This document shows positions 1 to 12,831 of a stretch of DNA of 64,000 nucleotides, in pieces. Position 1 is the first letter of the stretch; every line of letters starts with the position of its first letter. The notes under the pieces are model-generated. The model was not told the origin of the DNA, did no database searches, and worked only from the letters and a program-made list of their open reading frames with translations. The translations under genes were made by a program, and so were the position numbers. The stretch comes from Prunus persica (lineage: Eukaryota; Streptophyta; Magnoliopsida; Rosales; Rosaceae), in the NCBI RefSeq assembly GCF_000346465.2, contig NC_034014.1, positions 16,011,505-16,075,504 of the forward strand, given 5' to 3'.

Positions 1-304
1 TTGCCAAAAAAAACTCCGAAGCCACCGTCACTTCCCATCATTCCAGTCGCCAATCCTTGGGTTTTCAAGCAGGAAAATGGCAAAGGTTAGGTAGTGGATG
101 AAGAGACGATTCAACTCCGATATGACCCACCATGTGTCTACGAACTCGTGAGTTGAAGCACTACACAAAGGAACCAAGAAAATTTCCAAAAAGAGCCCTG
201 AGCAAAAAGTCAACTCTAAACCACCAAGGAACCCTAAGGTTAAGGTCGTCCTTTCACTTTAGAATTTTGAAAATTAATTTAAATTTTAGGACGGAATGTT
301 ACAG
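1..304 (-). mobile_element. Edge of a chromovirus-type LTR (minus orientation)
   Basis: The stretch ends in TGTTACA at 304, so on the minus strand it starts TGTAACATTCCGTCC, the kind of start used by Tekay-like Ty3/gypsy LTRs. Its inner part shares the phrase GTGTCTACGAACTCGT with the longer minus-strand LTR near 12.66 kb and with the chromovirus LTRs at 35.7 and 42.4 kb. The other end lies outside the window, so solo LTR versus element end cannot be decided. No polypurine tract is evident just right of 304. Confidence 0.55.
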
Positions 305-2185
305 TTTTTGTCCTAACTATATTTTTTGCACTTCTATTTTTAACTCTTCACCTTGTTAGTGCAACATGTGGCATGTTCCTAGCCCAAAACCATGTTATGT
401 AATTTTTAGAATAGGTCGAGTAAGGTTCAATTTATGATGATTTGATTGGAAGTGATGAAGAAGAACAAAAATTTTGAAGCACTAAAGAACAAGGTTGTCT
501 CAACTCATAATTAGGAAAGGTAAGTTTGACTTAGAGAGCATACATGCATTCATAGGTGGTTAGATGTTTTATTTCTACATCAGTCAACCTGACGTAATGA
601 GCAGAGTGCCTCAAAGTGCTTAGAATTGTATGATATTTTAACGGCATGTTCATCAAGATGTTAGGTTTCTTGTATTAATGTTTCACGGTGAAATTCGCAT
701 TTTTGGAAAAGGCGCGCTCGAGCGAACTTCAACTACCGCTCGAGCGGCAGACACAGAATTTCAATTTCCTTTTTCTATTTGGAGAGTTTTAAATTATATT
801 TTCTTCCTAATCTTTTTGGGACTCCTTTTCCTATGGTTAGTATGAGTTCCCTAGAAGCTCTAAGCATGTTTTGTTTTAGGAAATTTGTTCCTAATCCTAT
901 TGTATCTTTTTATGTCTTCCTAATTTGATTCTAAAACAAGTTTGAGTCTATAAATACTTGATTTTTCAAAAGTCGTTTCTTGAGTGAGTTGATTTTTCGT
1001 ATGGGGTCATTTAGTATGGCGGACTACCACGGACTAGATTAAATACTAGGATTGTCTTGGATTAGCTCAGATTGGTCTAAACTGGATTAAGCATTGACCT
1101 ATGATTGGTGCTGTGTCGAACTACAAAGCTGGATTGTAAAAATAGTGAAGACCTATGTTTGGTACTGTGTCGGACTAAAAAATAATTATTTTAATATTTA
1201 ATAATTATTTTTAAATAATTAAATGTAAGTTTTTGTGTGTGGTTATTATAAGTACCAAATTGACATGTACATTTCCTTTCCTCCAAACCAAAGGCTTTTT
1301 GTTTGTTATTAAGGATATAAATTTCATTGAGTTTATGTATAATTGAGTCTTTATTTGAGCGCAAACACAAAGAATTTGATTAATATATCAATAACAACCA
1401 CCGACCATCACTCAGTTGTCTTATGAGTATTGTTGTTATTTAAAATTTTTAACTTTAGTTGTTTGTGCAAAATTGAGGTTGTTATGAACAATATCATGTA
1501 GTGTCGCCCATTGCACATTAAAAACCATGTATAAATTTAAATATATCCATACATCAAATATATATCCAACATTTCCATAAATCACAAATTTTCCAACCCC
1601 ACATATGATCCATACTTGTCTTTAAGCAACATACTAGCAACAAAAATACATTTAAAATGAAGGGAGAATGCTTATTTCAAACAAAAAGCCACTCTAACAT
1701 ATGAGTTGCTCATTCATCTCGAACTTTGTCCAATTGCATTTTGTTGTAGGTGTCCTTCCATTTCATAAGTCTCACGTACTGAAATAAACATGAAAATAGC
1801 ATATAAAATGGAAACATAAACAATAGGTTATGAACATAAAATGAAAAAGTGTAAGGTACTAAATTTGCATAAGATATGACTTCAAATTGCCCAATATACA
1901 GATTTGCAAAATCATATAGGTGAGTAGTTCATATTCAAGATAAAATTGAGATTTCATTGTATAACTCAACCAACACAAGAATTTTTTAAAGTCCATATAT
2001 GAAAAATCATATTCTTGAGCAGTTCATTAACAAAAATCAGATTTCATATTATAACACAACCATCCAGACACTAATTGCCCAATAATATTTTCAGTCATAC
2101 TCAAAATCAATTGTAGATTAGAGACCAATAATTTCGTTTAATATTATAACACAATTGTTCGCTCTTTGACCTTCTTTCTCTCTCT
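305..2185. other. Non-coding AT-rich stretch, no gene recognised
   Basis: No supportable coding region on either strand. There is a TATA-like box (CTATAAATACTT) near 948-959 on the plus strand, which may be the core promoter of an unrecognised LTR, and two CTCGAGCG palindromes at 715-747. The rest is AT-rich sequence of unknown origin. Confidence 0.5.
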
Positions 2186-2189
2186 TTCT

Positions 2190-2821
2190 CGATTCCTGTA
2201 AAAAAGACTGGAGTAAATAGACTACACCCGGGGGGGTGTTGGCCAAATGCCCTCCGATGCGTAAGTTAGTTCTATTGAATCTAGGTGAAACAATAGCTAA
2301 AAAAGGGTGGACATTTCTCTAGGGTGAGAACCAGGTGGCCGAAGCCGTGTGTGGTGGCTGAAGTCATGTGGAGAAAATATGGAGATAGGCTTGCCGCTGG
2401 CAAGGAGAAAGAGGGGAGAGAGATCTAGGGCATTTTTGCAGGGTTTTGGAGCTGGGTTTTGAAATACCTTGAAGGATGAATGAAGCCATCTATTTATAGG
2501 AGCCCTGGAGGCTAGGGTTTCGTAGGGAATAAAACTCTTATTAGAAAGGAGTTTATTCTTTCTCCAAATTGTAGAGATTGAGTCCATTAGGGATTTGATT
2601 GGGAACCAAATCCCCTAATTTGATGATGATTATATTTCCTTATTAGGATAATATCTAAATTATTAGTATTATTTTATTAAATAAAGATAATATCCCATAA
2701 TAAAGATATTATCCATATTAATTAATTGGCCACATAAATTGGTTCAATTAATTAATTTAAGGGATATTCTTATTTTCGACGTGGCGTGCTGTGATTGGAG
2801 ACGAAAATATTTGCTCCCACA
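2190..2821 (-). mobile_element. Tat-type LTR (minus orientation), left limit uncertain
   Basis: The layout matches the well-defined Tat LTRs elsewhere in the window. There is a GGCC..CTCCGATGCGTAAGTTAG block at about 2241-2270, like GGCCGAAGGCTCTCCGATGCCTAAGTCAG at 52.04 kb, and a minus-strand TATA box (CCTATAAATA, 2491-2500) in the same relative place. The right end is inferred at 2821 (..CTCCCACA), followed on the minus strand by a purine-rich CTTGGGCATT like the polypurine tract of the young Tat copy. The left end is not defined. This would be the 3' LTR of the relic Tat element whose antisense gene follows. Confidence 0.5.
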
Positions 2822-3007
2822 AATGCCCAAGCTTCTGCATGATGTTTGTGTGGCATTAGGAGGTGAACTTATTTTTGGGGCTCTTTAACTGTGTCTAGGC
2901 TTTCTTTTGTGAGTTAGACTCCTTTTGCAGATTGGATTCCCAATTGGAGTGGGCTTCTGACTGTTCTTGGACTTTTGATTCATTCTTGACTCGGGTTGTC
3001 CAACTTG

Positions 3008-3112
3008 TATAAATACATGGCTTCTCTTCACTCTTTTTCACATCGCAAATTGAACCCAGGTTGAGAGAGATAACGGAGAATTTGTACTGCTTGTTGAAGA
3101 GAGGAGTGGCCG
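3008..3112 (+). promoter_or_regulatory. TATA box and leader exon of a Tat antisense gene (relic copy)
   Basis: TATAAATA at 3008-3015 is followed by a pyrimidine-rich probable start region and an untranslated leader. The leader is cut by the solo LTR at 3113 and resumes at 5492-5507, ending CAAG before a consensus donor GTAAGT. The plan (TATA, short leader exon, intron, coding exon starting MS) is shared with the young Tat copy at 54.17-54.58 kb. The function is inferred by comparison only. Confidence 0.5.
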
Positions 3113-5491
3113 TGTAACCACCCGGTCCTAAATTAATAGTTAAACAATAAATTATTAAAATAAGAGAAAATAAATTGAAATAAACAATAAAATAAAATGA
3201 TTTCAATTAATTAAGGTTTTTGAAAATTAAAGATATTATTTAATATAAAAAGGGGCAAACATGTCATTTTAAGTTCGGAAAGGAATTTTAGAGCATGTCA
3301 AGACGAGTCCATAGACACGTATTGGGCTCGAATCGGAATTGTAACAAATAAATGGCAATCAAGAATAGGCCAGTGGTATAACCGTAAATATTCCGAAGTT
3401 CATTTTTTTAAAACCCTGAATTTCTTCACTTGGGCAGCTCAACCAGCCAACTTCAGATCGTGATTTCTCCCAACTCCGGCCACCGTTTCAAGGAAGACCA
3501 GTCCTAGAAGAACCACCACACTTCCCTCTTCCAGCCCCAGCCCTTCGCCGTGTCGATCCGCTTTCGAAGTCGTCGGAATCAGCCACGAAACAGATGGTTT
3601 TGGACAGATTTTTCTTAAACCTTTGCCGGCCGTTTCTCCCTCCTCCGTCCACCAAACCGGTCCAGTAAGGTATGCTTTTCCACCCATTTTTCTAGTCCTA
3701 GCTGATGGTTGGGTAGGATTTGATTGATTTGTAGCTTAGATAACCCGAAATACGAATAGAAATTTGGCCGATTTTCAAATTGAAATTCCGGCCACTTCCG
3801 GCCATTTTTCGGGCTAGGTCTAAGAACAAAAGTGGTTTCAAATGGGGTTTTACACCTAGGGTAGGAATTTGGGCCAGCAATTTGGCGTTTGTCCGGCAGT
3901 CGAAATTTACTCACGACACCCACGCACTGCCAGCGCGTGTGGCTGCCCATGGGCCAGGCTTTGGAATGGCTTGGGTTTTAGAATGATCTCCTAGCCCTCA
4001 AGAGCATGTAGGTATTTTCGGATTTCAATTCGGACAACGTTTGAACCCCAAACGGATCTCGCCTATTGTGCGATTTCTGGGTTCGATACATTTGAACCGT
4101 TGGATGAAAGTCAATTTCATATATGTTAATCCAGATAATTTCAGGATCATATAGGACTCGATAGATCGTAAAACAGAGTCCGGATACTCCGAAAATTTTA
4201 ACCCTAGGGCTAGGTTTATAGTAATTGTCTAATCATGCAATCGTGGGTAATCCAACTGTTCAATCGAGACCAAACTATCGGGACATGTGTCCTAGGAATA
4301 TTGGCACCTTTAGGGACTCCAAGATTTGTGATAGGAGGTCGTGGGCCCTATGGGGCGCGGTTGATTAAGTTTAGGCGTTTGACCCCTCAGTTGATCATGA
4401 GTCTTTCGAGGTAGTTTTATCATTCTAGAAATGTTAGAACGACCGTGTAAACGGGTCCTGATCGAAGATTGAGTTATTAGCATCATATCATGATTTTTCA
4501 AACCCACCATAAGGGTACCCCCTAGTTGCTTTGAAACAGTGTCATTTATAAATAATGCCCCACGTGTTTCAGGGACTCCTGAACTGTGTGGTGCGAGGAA
4601 TGCGGCTCAGACTGATCAATGGTCCTCTGAGGCCAGCAAGGATTGCGACTCGAATAGAAGTGGTATCTCCGAAGCCTGTAAGGATTGCGGTTCGGATAGA
4701 AGTGGTACCTCCAAGGCCTGCGAGGATTGTGGCTTGAGTAGACTTGGTGTCTCCGAGGCCTGCGAGGATGGAATTGACGGTAATAATGGAATTGATGGAT
4801 CAGGAATAGGGGTACGCCTTGGTGGAGAGAATTTCAGTTTTGAGATGTTCTTAAACTAAAATAGAGGGAGTTCAGTGTATGGCATATTGATATTCAGTAT
4901 ATGATTGATACGAGTATTGGGAAGTTACGAAGTATTGCTTTGGAGTTGTGAATACGATTTGGTATAACCCACACATGAGAATTCAGTTTGATTTGCAAAA
5001 CACATGGCAATATGATGAATGAATAAGATATTCAATTACATTATTAAAGGGCAACTGTGTGGCACGATCCCTCAGTAAGGGTACATAGGCAGCCTAATGT
5101 TACAAGGTGCAGCCACGAGTTGGAGTCTTTCAGATTGCTAATGTACTATTGATATTCTAAAAGTTGAGATGAACTTTATTGGCAGAATGATTTAGTTGAT
5201 TGGTTGAGGCTTGAAGCCATAATGATATGATGTTTGATTTCTTGGCTATAATTTAATGCCTGCTAAATAGTTGGGTTATATATGTATATGCTTATATCAC
5301 AAGTGGAAGTTTTGGGTAACTGATCAATTTATAGAGGAGACTCTGCCGAATTTTTAGCAGAAGTCAAACTTAAGGAAATTTGGTTTCTAGTTAGAAGGGC
5401 AACTTGGTAATTTAGCCCGGCATTTGCCAGGTGTTGGACACGCACAGGGTTCGACTCGATTCCAAAGTAGAATTTAGGTTTGGTCCTGTTA
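3113..5491 (+). mobile_element. Solo LTR, chromovirus-type
   Basis: Starts TGTAACCACCCGGTCC and ends GGTTTGGTCCTGTTA, the plus-strand form of the long LTR family also seen at 9691-12831 and 26923-30168. Flanked by near-matching 5-bp target duplications GGCCG (3108-3112) and GGCCT (5492-5496). No gag-pol lies inside, so two LTRs have probably recombined to one. It contains a 42-bp minisatellite. It inserted in the leader exon of the Tat antisense gene. Confidence 0.75.
4639..4764 (+). repeat. 42-bp minisatellite, three units, inside the LTR
   Basis: Three consecutive 42-bp units start AGGATTGCG or AGGATTGTG and end GCCTGCG or a variant. Because 42 is a multiple of three, the array stays open and gives a false 14-residue protein repeat. 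The same unit recurs in sister LTRs at 28897-29063 and, inverted, at 10809-10975. Confidence 0.85.
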
Positions 5492-5507
5492 GGCCTTGCA
5501 TCCCAAG

Positions 5508-6131
5508 GTAAGTCAAGCACGTATATATATATATTAAAATTTACAGAGAGGCCGTGCATCCCAAGGTAGGTCTGGTCCTGGTTGTCTTCATGACTGTCGG
5601 AAGAGGTGGTTCGTGGCTGCCAGAAAGGACTAGCCAATTGCGTTGCAACTTGGCTGGTTGTGGCGGTGTGGATTCGGGCTGGTCTTTGAGGGCCTATGTG
5701 CTGGAGCAAGTGGTGCAACGCGGGCCTGGGCTGAAGCACTCAAGTTAGGCCAAAATGCAGCATGCTGCGCATGCTAGAGCTTGGAGAGACTTAGGCCTGG
5801 TGTGTAGGTGCACCACATGGACCAGTTGGGACACTTGGTGTGAAGCAGGCCAGGGTGTGCTTGAGTAGAGCTGGGCCCGACGCGCTGGCGAAGTGGGCCA
5901 CGTGCATTGCGTAAGCCAAATCTGGCATCTGCTGTTTTTTGCGGCTTGGGCCGCTTCTACATTGGCTATGGGCTTGGGGCTTGGGCAGCGAGCTCATGGC
6001 TTGGGCCATTGTTTGTTTGTTTGTCTGTTATTTAAAAAAATTTTGCTGCCAGCCTTTTGTTTTGTTTTTTTTGTTTTTGTTTTGTTTTTTTTTGGTATTC
6101 TAACTTGTAGAATTTTCTTCTCTTCTTGCAG
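5508..6131 (+). other. Putative leader intron of the relic Tat antisense gene
   Basis: Consensus donor CAAG|GTAAGT at 5508 and acceptor TTCTTGCAG ending at 6131. About 50 bp downstream the end of the leader exon plus donor is repeated (GCATCCCAAGGTAGGTC, 5557-5573). The intron is G+C-rich with repeated GGCC and GGGC words, like the leader region of the other Tat copies. No coding content is credible. Confidence 0.4.
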
Positions 6132-6145
6132 TTGTTTGTTTTCTC

Positions 6146-6387
6146 ATGTCTTATAAAGATGGTAGAAACTCACCAAGCTCTCAAGTGCCTTTGTATATGT
6201 GGGGAGGCTCTCAAGTGTACAAGAAGAGGTTCGTTGCTAATCTGCACCACAGTACGACTGAAGCTCAGTTCCAGAAGTGCCCGGTCGCTTATGCTTCTGC
6301 CATTCCTGGCGAACCGTTTGACTGACGATGTGCCTTGTGTGGATGCGAATGATCCAGATGAAGGAGACATGCATCCAATGCTTAGGA
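6146..6387 (+). pseudogene. N-terminal coding exon of relic Tat antisense gene (broken)
   Basis: ATG at 6146, 15 bases after the proposed acceptor, opens a frame starting MSYKDGRNSPSSQV that ends at a TGA near 6329. A one-base shift would join it to a second open frame reading DDVPCVDANDPDEGDMHPM. The acceptor, the ATG just after it and the MS start parallel the young Tat copy (MSESS at 54578). Downstream is LTR-like sequence, and the frame appears to resume at 8177. Protein function is unknown. The link to the later pieces is inferred from order and orientation. Confidence 0.45.
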
Positions 6388-6399
6388 AATGAACTTTAG

Positions 6400-8176
6400 C
6401 CACAACCTATACAACAAAAACATTCTAAATGGTGGATTCATTTTGTTTATACTAGTTGAGCTAAACCTTTTTCATTTTAAACAAGTATCTTAGCCTAGTC
6501 TCTTGGAACACAAATAGAAAAAGGAAAAAGGGAATAGATCTTTCACCTTAAGGCTCCAAGATTAGAGTCCTCTACCTCACCAAACCAAATGCTTCTAGAG
6601 ATGAAGAGAAGGCAATCAAGAAGTATAGTGCTAGTCTACTTATTGATTGGACCAATTTTTGGTTTATGGAAGATGAGATACAAAGATGATCATGCATCAA
6701 CCAAAGTAGGAATCCAAAACCCCTAGCTTGGTTTTACCATAACACTTAGCTTATATAGGACACACAAAAGGAAATTGGGTGGGTTTTTAGTGCTCCATTT
6801 GGTTCATGGGTCATGTCATCTTATACCACTTATCCCTTGGGCCCAATAGCCTTTTAGGCTATTTTGTCCGTTTCCTTTTAACTCATATTTAAAAGCCTAA
6901 TCCAATAAATATGTCAATATTAATTCCATAATTAATCTTTTAATTATAATTTAACTATTAAATTATAATTATAGTCTTACTTAATTGATCCAGTCAAATT
7001 ATTTGACTTTGGTCAATTGCTGCAGTCAACATGTTGACTTTTGACCATTGACTTTGACATTTGATTATCAACCATTGACTTGTATCTCTTTATTTCATTT
7101 CTCCTCATTTGTACCTCTAATCCCATTCTTTGGGTGTGCAGATCCATAGGTTTCCTTTAACAAGGTAGTGGGTTGACTCAACTCCTCAGAGATGATATAT
7201 GAATTAAATTCCACAATTAAATTCTTCCCATTAATAAAGGTTAATTGAAACCTTTTAGGACATCCACAAATCATGGTTGACAGCAAGTCACTGTTATCCG
7301 AGCTAAATGAGACGTTGTGGAAGAACCTTTTCAAATTGGAATGACCAGGCAATTGAATCATTCTCTTATGTCAACACTCCTTATTCACATTATTAGATCA
7401 TGGAATCCGATTGTCAATATCCTAATGTGAATCATTCCTTTTATATGATTATCCTGATAAGATTTGAAGACTTCTTCTTTCAAGTCTTATCCACTACTCT
7501 GTGCAGAGATTTGACAATCATATATTGGAGTATTCTCTCTCCTTTACTGAGAGTACAGATTCCTTGTTGTACATTCATTTGCTTCCATGACTCTATTGAA
7601 AATCCTGATGAGCACCTTTAAGCTATGCCTAATTCAGCATGACCGTATAATGCCCTCAAAGATTAACAACATCGCCACAAAACATCTATGATGCCTTAGG
7701 TCTAAGGATTAGTGCATTGCAATTTATGATTTCCAGCTTGACATGTGAGTAAAGACTTCCATGTTGTAACTTATGAGTTGGATCGCATTCAGTGTACTTA
7801 TTCTTCTACAAGCACCTACACACATATCGATGTGTCTCTACACTTAATGACTTGAGACCTTGCCATTCCTTACATATAGAGACGATACTGTGTGTATTGG
7901 TATTTGCGGAATATCAATATTCCGATGACCAGGAACATATTCAGGATTTAGGGATGATGAGAAGTCTCCATGTATGCAATCTCATTACATAGCTCTCATA
8001 TCCACTTGTGCATTCCTTGGACTATGGTTGTTCTACATATTGAAAAATAATATAGGATGATTTAATGTATAAAACAACCTTTTTTGCCCATTGATAACAT
8101 AATGTCTCTTTTATCAAAGATGTGATTAACTCTAACTATTACATAATTAGTTGGCTTTAAGGGCATATTTCTAACA
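6400..8176 (-). mobile_element. Solo copia-type LTR (minus), left end approximate
   Basis: The right end is clear: ..GGGCATATTTCTAACA, on the minus strand TGTTAGAAATATGCCC, a start common to many plant Ty1/copia LTRs. A minus-strand TATA box (TATATAA) lies near 6751-6757, with R-U5-like sequence to its left. No reverse transcriptase lies within. The left terminus and the target duplication (CAAGA at 8177-8181 on the right) could not be matched. Confidence 0.5.
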
Positions 8177-8498
8177 CAAGATGCTAGGATCATCACCTTC
8201 CGTCCCTTTTATTTTTCCTTGGGCTTCACCTTCCCTTTGTCAAAACTTTTTAAGGAGGTGTTATGCGTCATGGGGTCTGCTTCAAGTCAGTGCACTCCGA
8301 ACGTCGATCATGTGTTTTAAAAATCTAAGTCGTTTCTTTAAGGTAGAGCTGACAGTGCAAGAGTTCCTCTATTTCTTTGAAGTGAGGCACTATAAAAAGT
8401 ATGCTCAAATTTGCATCTCCAATCCCAAGCTGTTTGACACTTTCAATCAAGAAGATCACATATGGCACGATGAGGTGTTGGAAGTCAGCGGACAGTAG
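8177..8498 (+). pseudogene. Relic Tat antisense gene: plant transposon-protein domain exon
   Basis: The frame to 8498 includes the words LTVQEFLYFFEVRHYKKYA and EDHIWHDEVLEVSG. This is the kind of sequence found in plant proteins of the 'putative gypsy type transposon' class (Transposase_28, PF04195), which are encoded antisense in Tat-type elements. It lies immediately right of the copia-type LTR, as if that LTR had split an exon. No complete domain is present. It is distant from the young Tat copy's domain, so it represents a second subfamily. Confidence 0.5.
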
Positions 8499-8629
8499 GA
8501 AGGCGATGCTGGTGATGGTCCACTTGTTCTTATTACCTATTGCAACAATACGTCATTTTGTTGTTTTGATATGCTCTCCTTTTATTTGAGTTTCTTGAAG
8601 TATGGCTGATTAACTTCTGTCTTTTGCTT

Positions 8630-9690
8630 GTAGTGAGCATCATCTACAAGAAATTGGAACTTGGACTGGACATGGCTAAGGTCGGCCGTGCTTTGAACAT
8701 CCCCCCGAAGTTTCGCAACTAGCGCTAGCTGTTGAGTGAGTATCGGGAGGAAGTCAGTGGACTGCCACTACATAGGATGTTGAGAGATGGAACCAGTCTA
8801 GACTCTAATGATCTGCTGGCTGGGCAGAAGGAGTGTTCTGCTGAACCCCCCTTAAAAAAGGAAGGTTGATGTCAAGTCTTCAAGAAATGGAGCTACGACT
8901 TCACGGGTGAAGGATGTGCCTCTGTTATGGAAGAAACCAAGGCTCCTTTCTACTGAGAAGACACAAGTAGGAGCTGCTCCCCTTTCATCCGCTAGGGTTA
9001 AGCACCTCAATAGCGCAAACAGTATGAAGGTTGACACTCGAGACGTTCCATTCAAGCCTCCTATAGACAAGCTTGGAAATCGTGATCTGCTTTGTGAAGT
9101 AGTTCGCTCGCGAACTAGTTCACCTGCTGAGAGGCAAGGAGATGCTGGTATTCCTCTTCGAAGTTCGAGTCGTCTACACTAGTCAAAGGAATGAGGTCGA
9201 ACTGGGAGGTTTGCTCATCCACCCAACTATCATGATCCAGCTGTTGAGTCACGAGTAGTAAGCATGGAGTTGATTCAGCATCGTTGACTTCTTTGGAGGT
9301 GAGGATGGCGGTAGACAGGAAGACGAAAGAGTCATCTACCTGGGTGAAAGGCTCTTCTACAACATCATCGGCTGATCCTAAGGTAGACAAATCCAGCCCT
9401 ATAGGGGATGCACGAGTGTCTGATTTGCTCAAGACGAACTTTTTGTCAAGTTCAGCCACTTGTGCTAAACTGGTTGATCAATTCCGTCAAGCTGGCGATC
9501 TTGGTACTTTCTCAAGTATTTCCTTGGAAAAACAAATGGAAGCAACATTTCATCTGCTTCAAAAGGAGTAGTTTTTGCTGTTGAAACTATTTAGAACTCG
9601 TCTATTGTTTCCTTTTCTTCTGCTCAGCTCAACGAGTTGGGGAAGAAGAATGCTGAACTAACTAGCAAGCTTTCTGCCAAGTAGACCCAT
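8630..9690 (+). pseudogene. Relic Tat antisense gene: middle part, degenerate
   Basis: An acceptor-like TTGCTTGTAG precedes 8633, and short readable stretches follow with many stops and shifts. The best is 9284-9571, containing AKLVDQFRQAGDLGTF and EKQMEATFHLLQKE, followed by a serine- and lysine-rich segment running into the LTR at 9691. It reads in the same direction as the piece at 12832, which supports one gene split by the LTR. Confidence 0.4.
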
Positions 9691-12600
9691 TGACAGGACC
9701 CGACCCAAATTTCACTTTGGGATCTGAGCCGAACCTTGTGAGTGTCTGACACTTGGCTAATACCGGGCACAAAGACCAAACTGCCCTTCTAACTAAAAAT
9801 CCACTTTTAAACTTCTGCCGAAAATTCGGTAGAGTTTCCCTTGTAATTTACTCATTTCACAAAATTTTCACCCGTCATCAAACATTTATATAACTCAATT
9901 GTTCAACATGCATTCAATTATATCCAAACAAATTAAGCATCATAATATTTTGGTCTCAGGTCGCAATAAATCAAATAAATCAATCTGCTAATAAAATTCA
10001 TCTCAACTTTTAAAACAACAATAATGCATTGGTAAACTCAAACATTCTAACTCGTGGCTGCACCTTGTAACTATAGGCTGCCTACGCACCCTTACTAAGG
10101 GATCAAGCCACATGTAGTTCTTTAATTGCAAAACCACTCTAGTTCTCAAATTTCATCTCAGCTTTCTGTTTCAAGCTTCCTGGCATTTTTCACATGGCAA
10201 TATATAATCAAACAGGAAATAAAGCATTTATATCAAGTAACCATGCTTGGAAAGCCATAACCATCAATTCCTCGCGACACTAATGATGACACGTCCAACC
10301 CCGTAATCCTCGCTGGACTCAAGAGACATCTGGTCAACCTGATCCGCAATCCTCACTCCTACGGTCTGGATTACTCTAAGACTCGTGGGGCAAAATATGC
10401 TATAAAAACTTGAGATATTTAATACTATATAAAATAATGCAAAATAAAGATAAATGAACGTAATAAAATAAAATAAAATAGATTAAGATTTATAAGCTCC
10501 GAACACCCTTGTATCAAACTCACGTAAAGTTCATAAATAAATATATATTTATATATATATATCAATAACTCAATTAGAATTTATATATATTTCCATCTAT
10601 CGCTTGTAAAACAATTGTAATGCTTAAGAAAATAATGGTAACTGTATAAAATCCTCAATTTAATTTAAAAGTATCTCAGAACTTAAATTCTCTCCACCTA
10701 GGTGTACCCCCATTTATGATCTGTCAATTCCTTTAATACCGTCAATTCCATATATCCGTCAATTCCAATAATAATCCGTCATTTCCAATGTTAGTCCATC
10801 AATTCCATCCTCGCAGGCCTCAGAAACACAAAGTTAATCGAGCCGCATTCCTCGTAGGTCTCAGAGATAACACTTCAATTTGAGTCGCAATCCTCGCAGG
10901 TCCCGGAGACACCAAGTCCATCTGAGCCGCATTCCTCGCAGGTCTCAGAGATAACACTTCAATATGAGCCGCAATCCTCACACCACACAATTCAGGCGTC
11001 CCCGAAATTCGTGGGGCATTATCATAAATGACAAATTGTTTAAAGGCAACCAGGGGGTACCCTCGCGGTGGGTTTGAAAATCATAACCCGTCATGTATAT
11101 AAACTTTCAATAAATTGGTACTCAACTAAACTTAAAATATATACATATATATACATATATATATATATATACTTGAACATTTACTTAATTTCTTATTTCT
11201 TTCGAAATCTGATTTACAAATCATTCCCAACTCTTCACATCTGAACACAATATAATATCTTTAAAAGTAATTTCGATTACATAGCAACTCAAGAACAATA
11301 AATCATCCGATAATACTCAGCCAAATACAATGATTATAATCAACACGATAAATAAATAACTTCCAATATTTCATAACCTTCCAATACCAAAATAATATCC
11401 AATATCAACACAAAACACTATAACGTATAAACCAAACATAAACAAAACACTTAACATAACAGTCAATCCTCAAGTATAAGATCGTTCTAATACTTCTCGA
11501 AGGATAAACTACCTCGGAAGACTCTCAGCCCACAAAATGGTCAGACTTCCCAAATTGGGTCAACGGGGCCCACGGGGGTCCACTAACACCTATCTCAAAA
11601 CCAGGAGTCCCTAGAGGTCCCAAAAGGTCCCAATAGGTCTAGGATACATGTCCCGAAAGTTTGGTCTCGATCGGACGGTCGGAATGATCACGATCGGACA
11701 ATTGGACGATTTTCATTGGGCTGGCCTTTTCGGAGTATCTGGGACTCCGATTCATGATCCGTTAAATCCTACACTATCCGGGAATTGTCTAGGTCAACAC
11801 ATAATAGAATAACTACTGTCCAACGATTCAAACGCATCGAACCCGAAAATCGCATAATATGCGAGATCCGATCGAGGCTCAAACGTTGTCTAAATGGAGA
11901 TCCGCGAATTCCTGCGTGCTCGTGAGGACCAAGAGATTATTTTAGGACTGAATGTAACTTCACTACGATACCCACGCGCCGCCACACTCGCTGGCAGCAT
12001 GTGGGTGTCTAGAGTAAACTCCGACGGCTCGAAAAACTCCAAACCGCTGGCCAAAATTCCTACCCTAGGTCCAGGACATCAATTAGAGTCACTTTTGTTC
12101 ACGGACCAGGGCCAAAAACTAACTGGAACTAGCTGGAACGAAGCCAAAACCGTCGGCATAATTTGGGTATATGAAACAATCTGTAAAACTTCAAAATCGA
12201 TCTATAATACCTACTTAAATGGATAGAGCACAAATAGTAGATGAAGTTTTGTACCTAGCTCGACGGATTTCGTGACCAGGGTCGCCGGAAAATGCAAAAA
12301 TACCGTCGAAAAAGCCTAACCATTCCTTAGCTTCAATTCGAGTTCATCATTAGCCAATCAGATCGGGTCTTACGTGGGTTTTATAGAGGAGGACGAGATG
12401 AACACTTTTCGTGAAGGTGGCGTGGCCATCCCATGAATGACGATGTCGATTTTGTGGCTTGGAAGTTGAACCGTCACTGTTGCTACAGTGACTGTCGAAA
12501 AACAAAGAAGAAGAAAAAAAAATGGCTGAAGCTGCTGGGGGAGGAAGGAGAGAAAAATAAAAAGAGTTCGGGTACAGTAGCAATAAGAAATTTCAAAATT

Positions 12601-12831
12601 CTCTTTACGTCCTTTTTGTTTCTAGACCTTTTCTTCTTCGTTCGGAATTGGGCATGCTGCATGTCTACGAACTCGTATCGTCGAGCTCTACGCAATGATA
12701 CCACCCAAATCCCCAAATTCCTTCCCAATTAAAAAATCAAATTTAAACCTAATAAAATATTCTAGGGGTATAATTGTCTTTTTTCAGAATAAATTAATAA
12801 TTAAAAATAAATTAAGGATCGGGTTGTTACA
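9691..12831 (-). mobile_element. Solo LTR, chromovirus-type (minus)
   Basis: Starts TGACAGGACCCGACCC and ends GGGTTGTTACA, the reverse-orientation form of the family at 3113 and 26923. The flanks CCCAT (9686-9690) and CCTGT (12832-12836) match at three of five positions, so a decayed target duplication is possible but not proven. It carries the family's 42-bp minisatellite and (TA)n runs near 11.15 kb, and no coding region. It splits the relic Tat antisense gene. Confidence 0.7.
10809..10975 (-). repeat. 42-bp minisatellite, four units, inverted
   Basis: The word CCTCG(C/T)AGG recurs at 10809, 10850, 10892 and 10934, with a last trace at 10976: steps of 41, 42, 42 and 42. It is the reverse complement of the unit in the LTRs at 4.6 and 28.9 kb. 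Confidence 0.8.

Noticed and set aside
4539..4859. 106-residue frame with a 14-residue repeat
   Set aside because: It is the 42-bp LTR minisatellite, open only because 42 is divisible by three; sister LTRs do not keep the frame.
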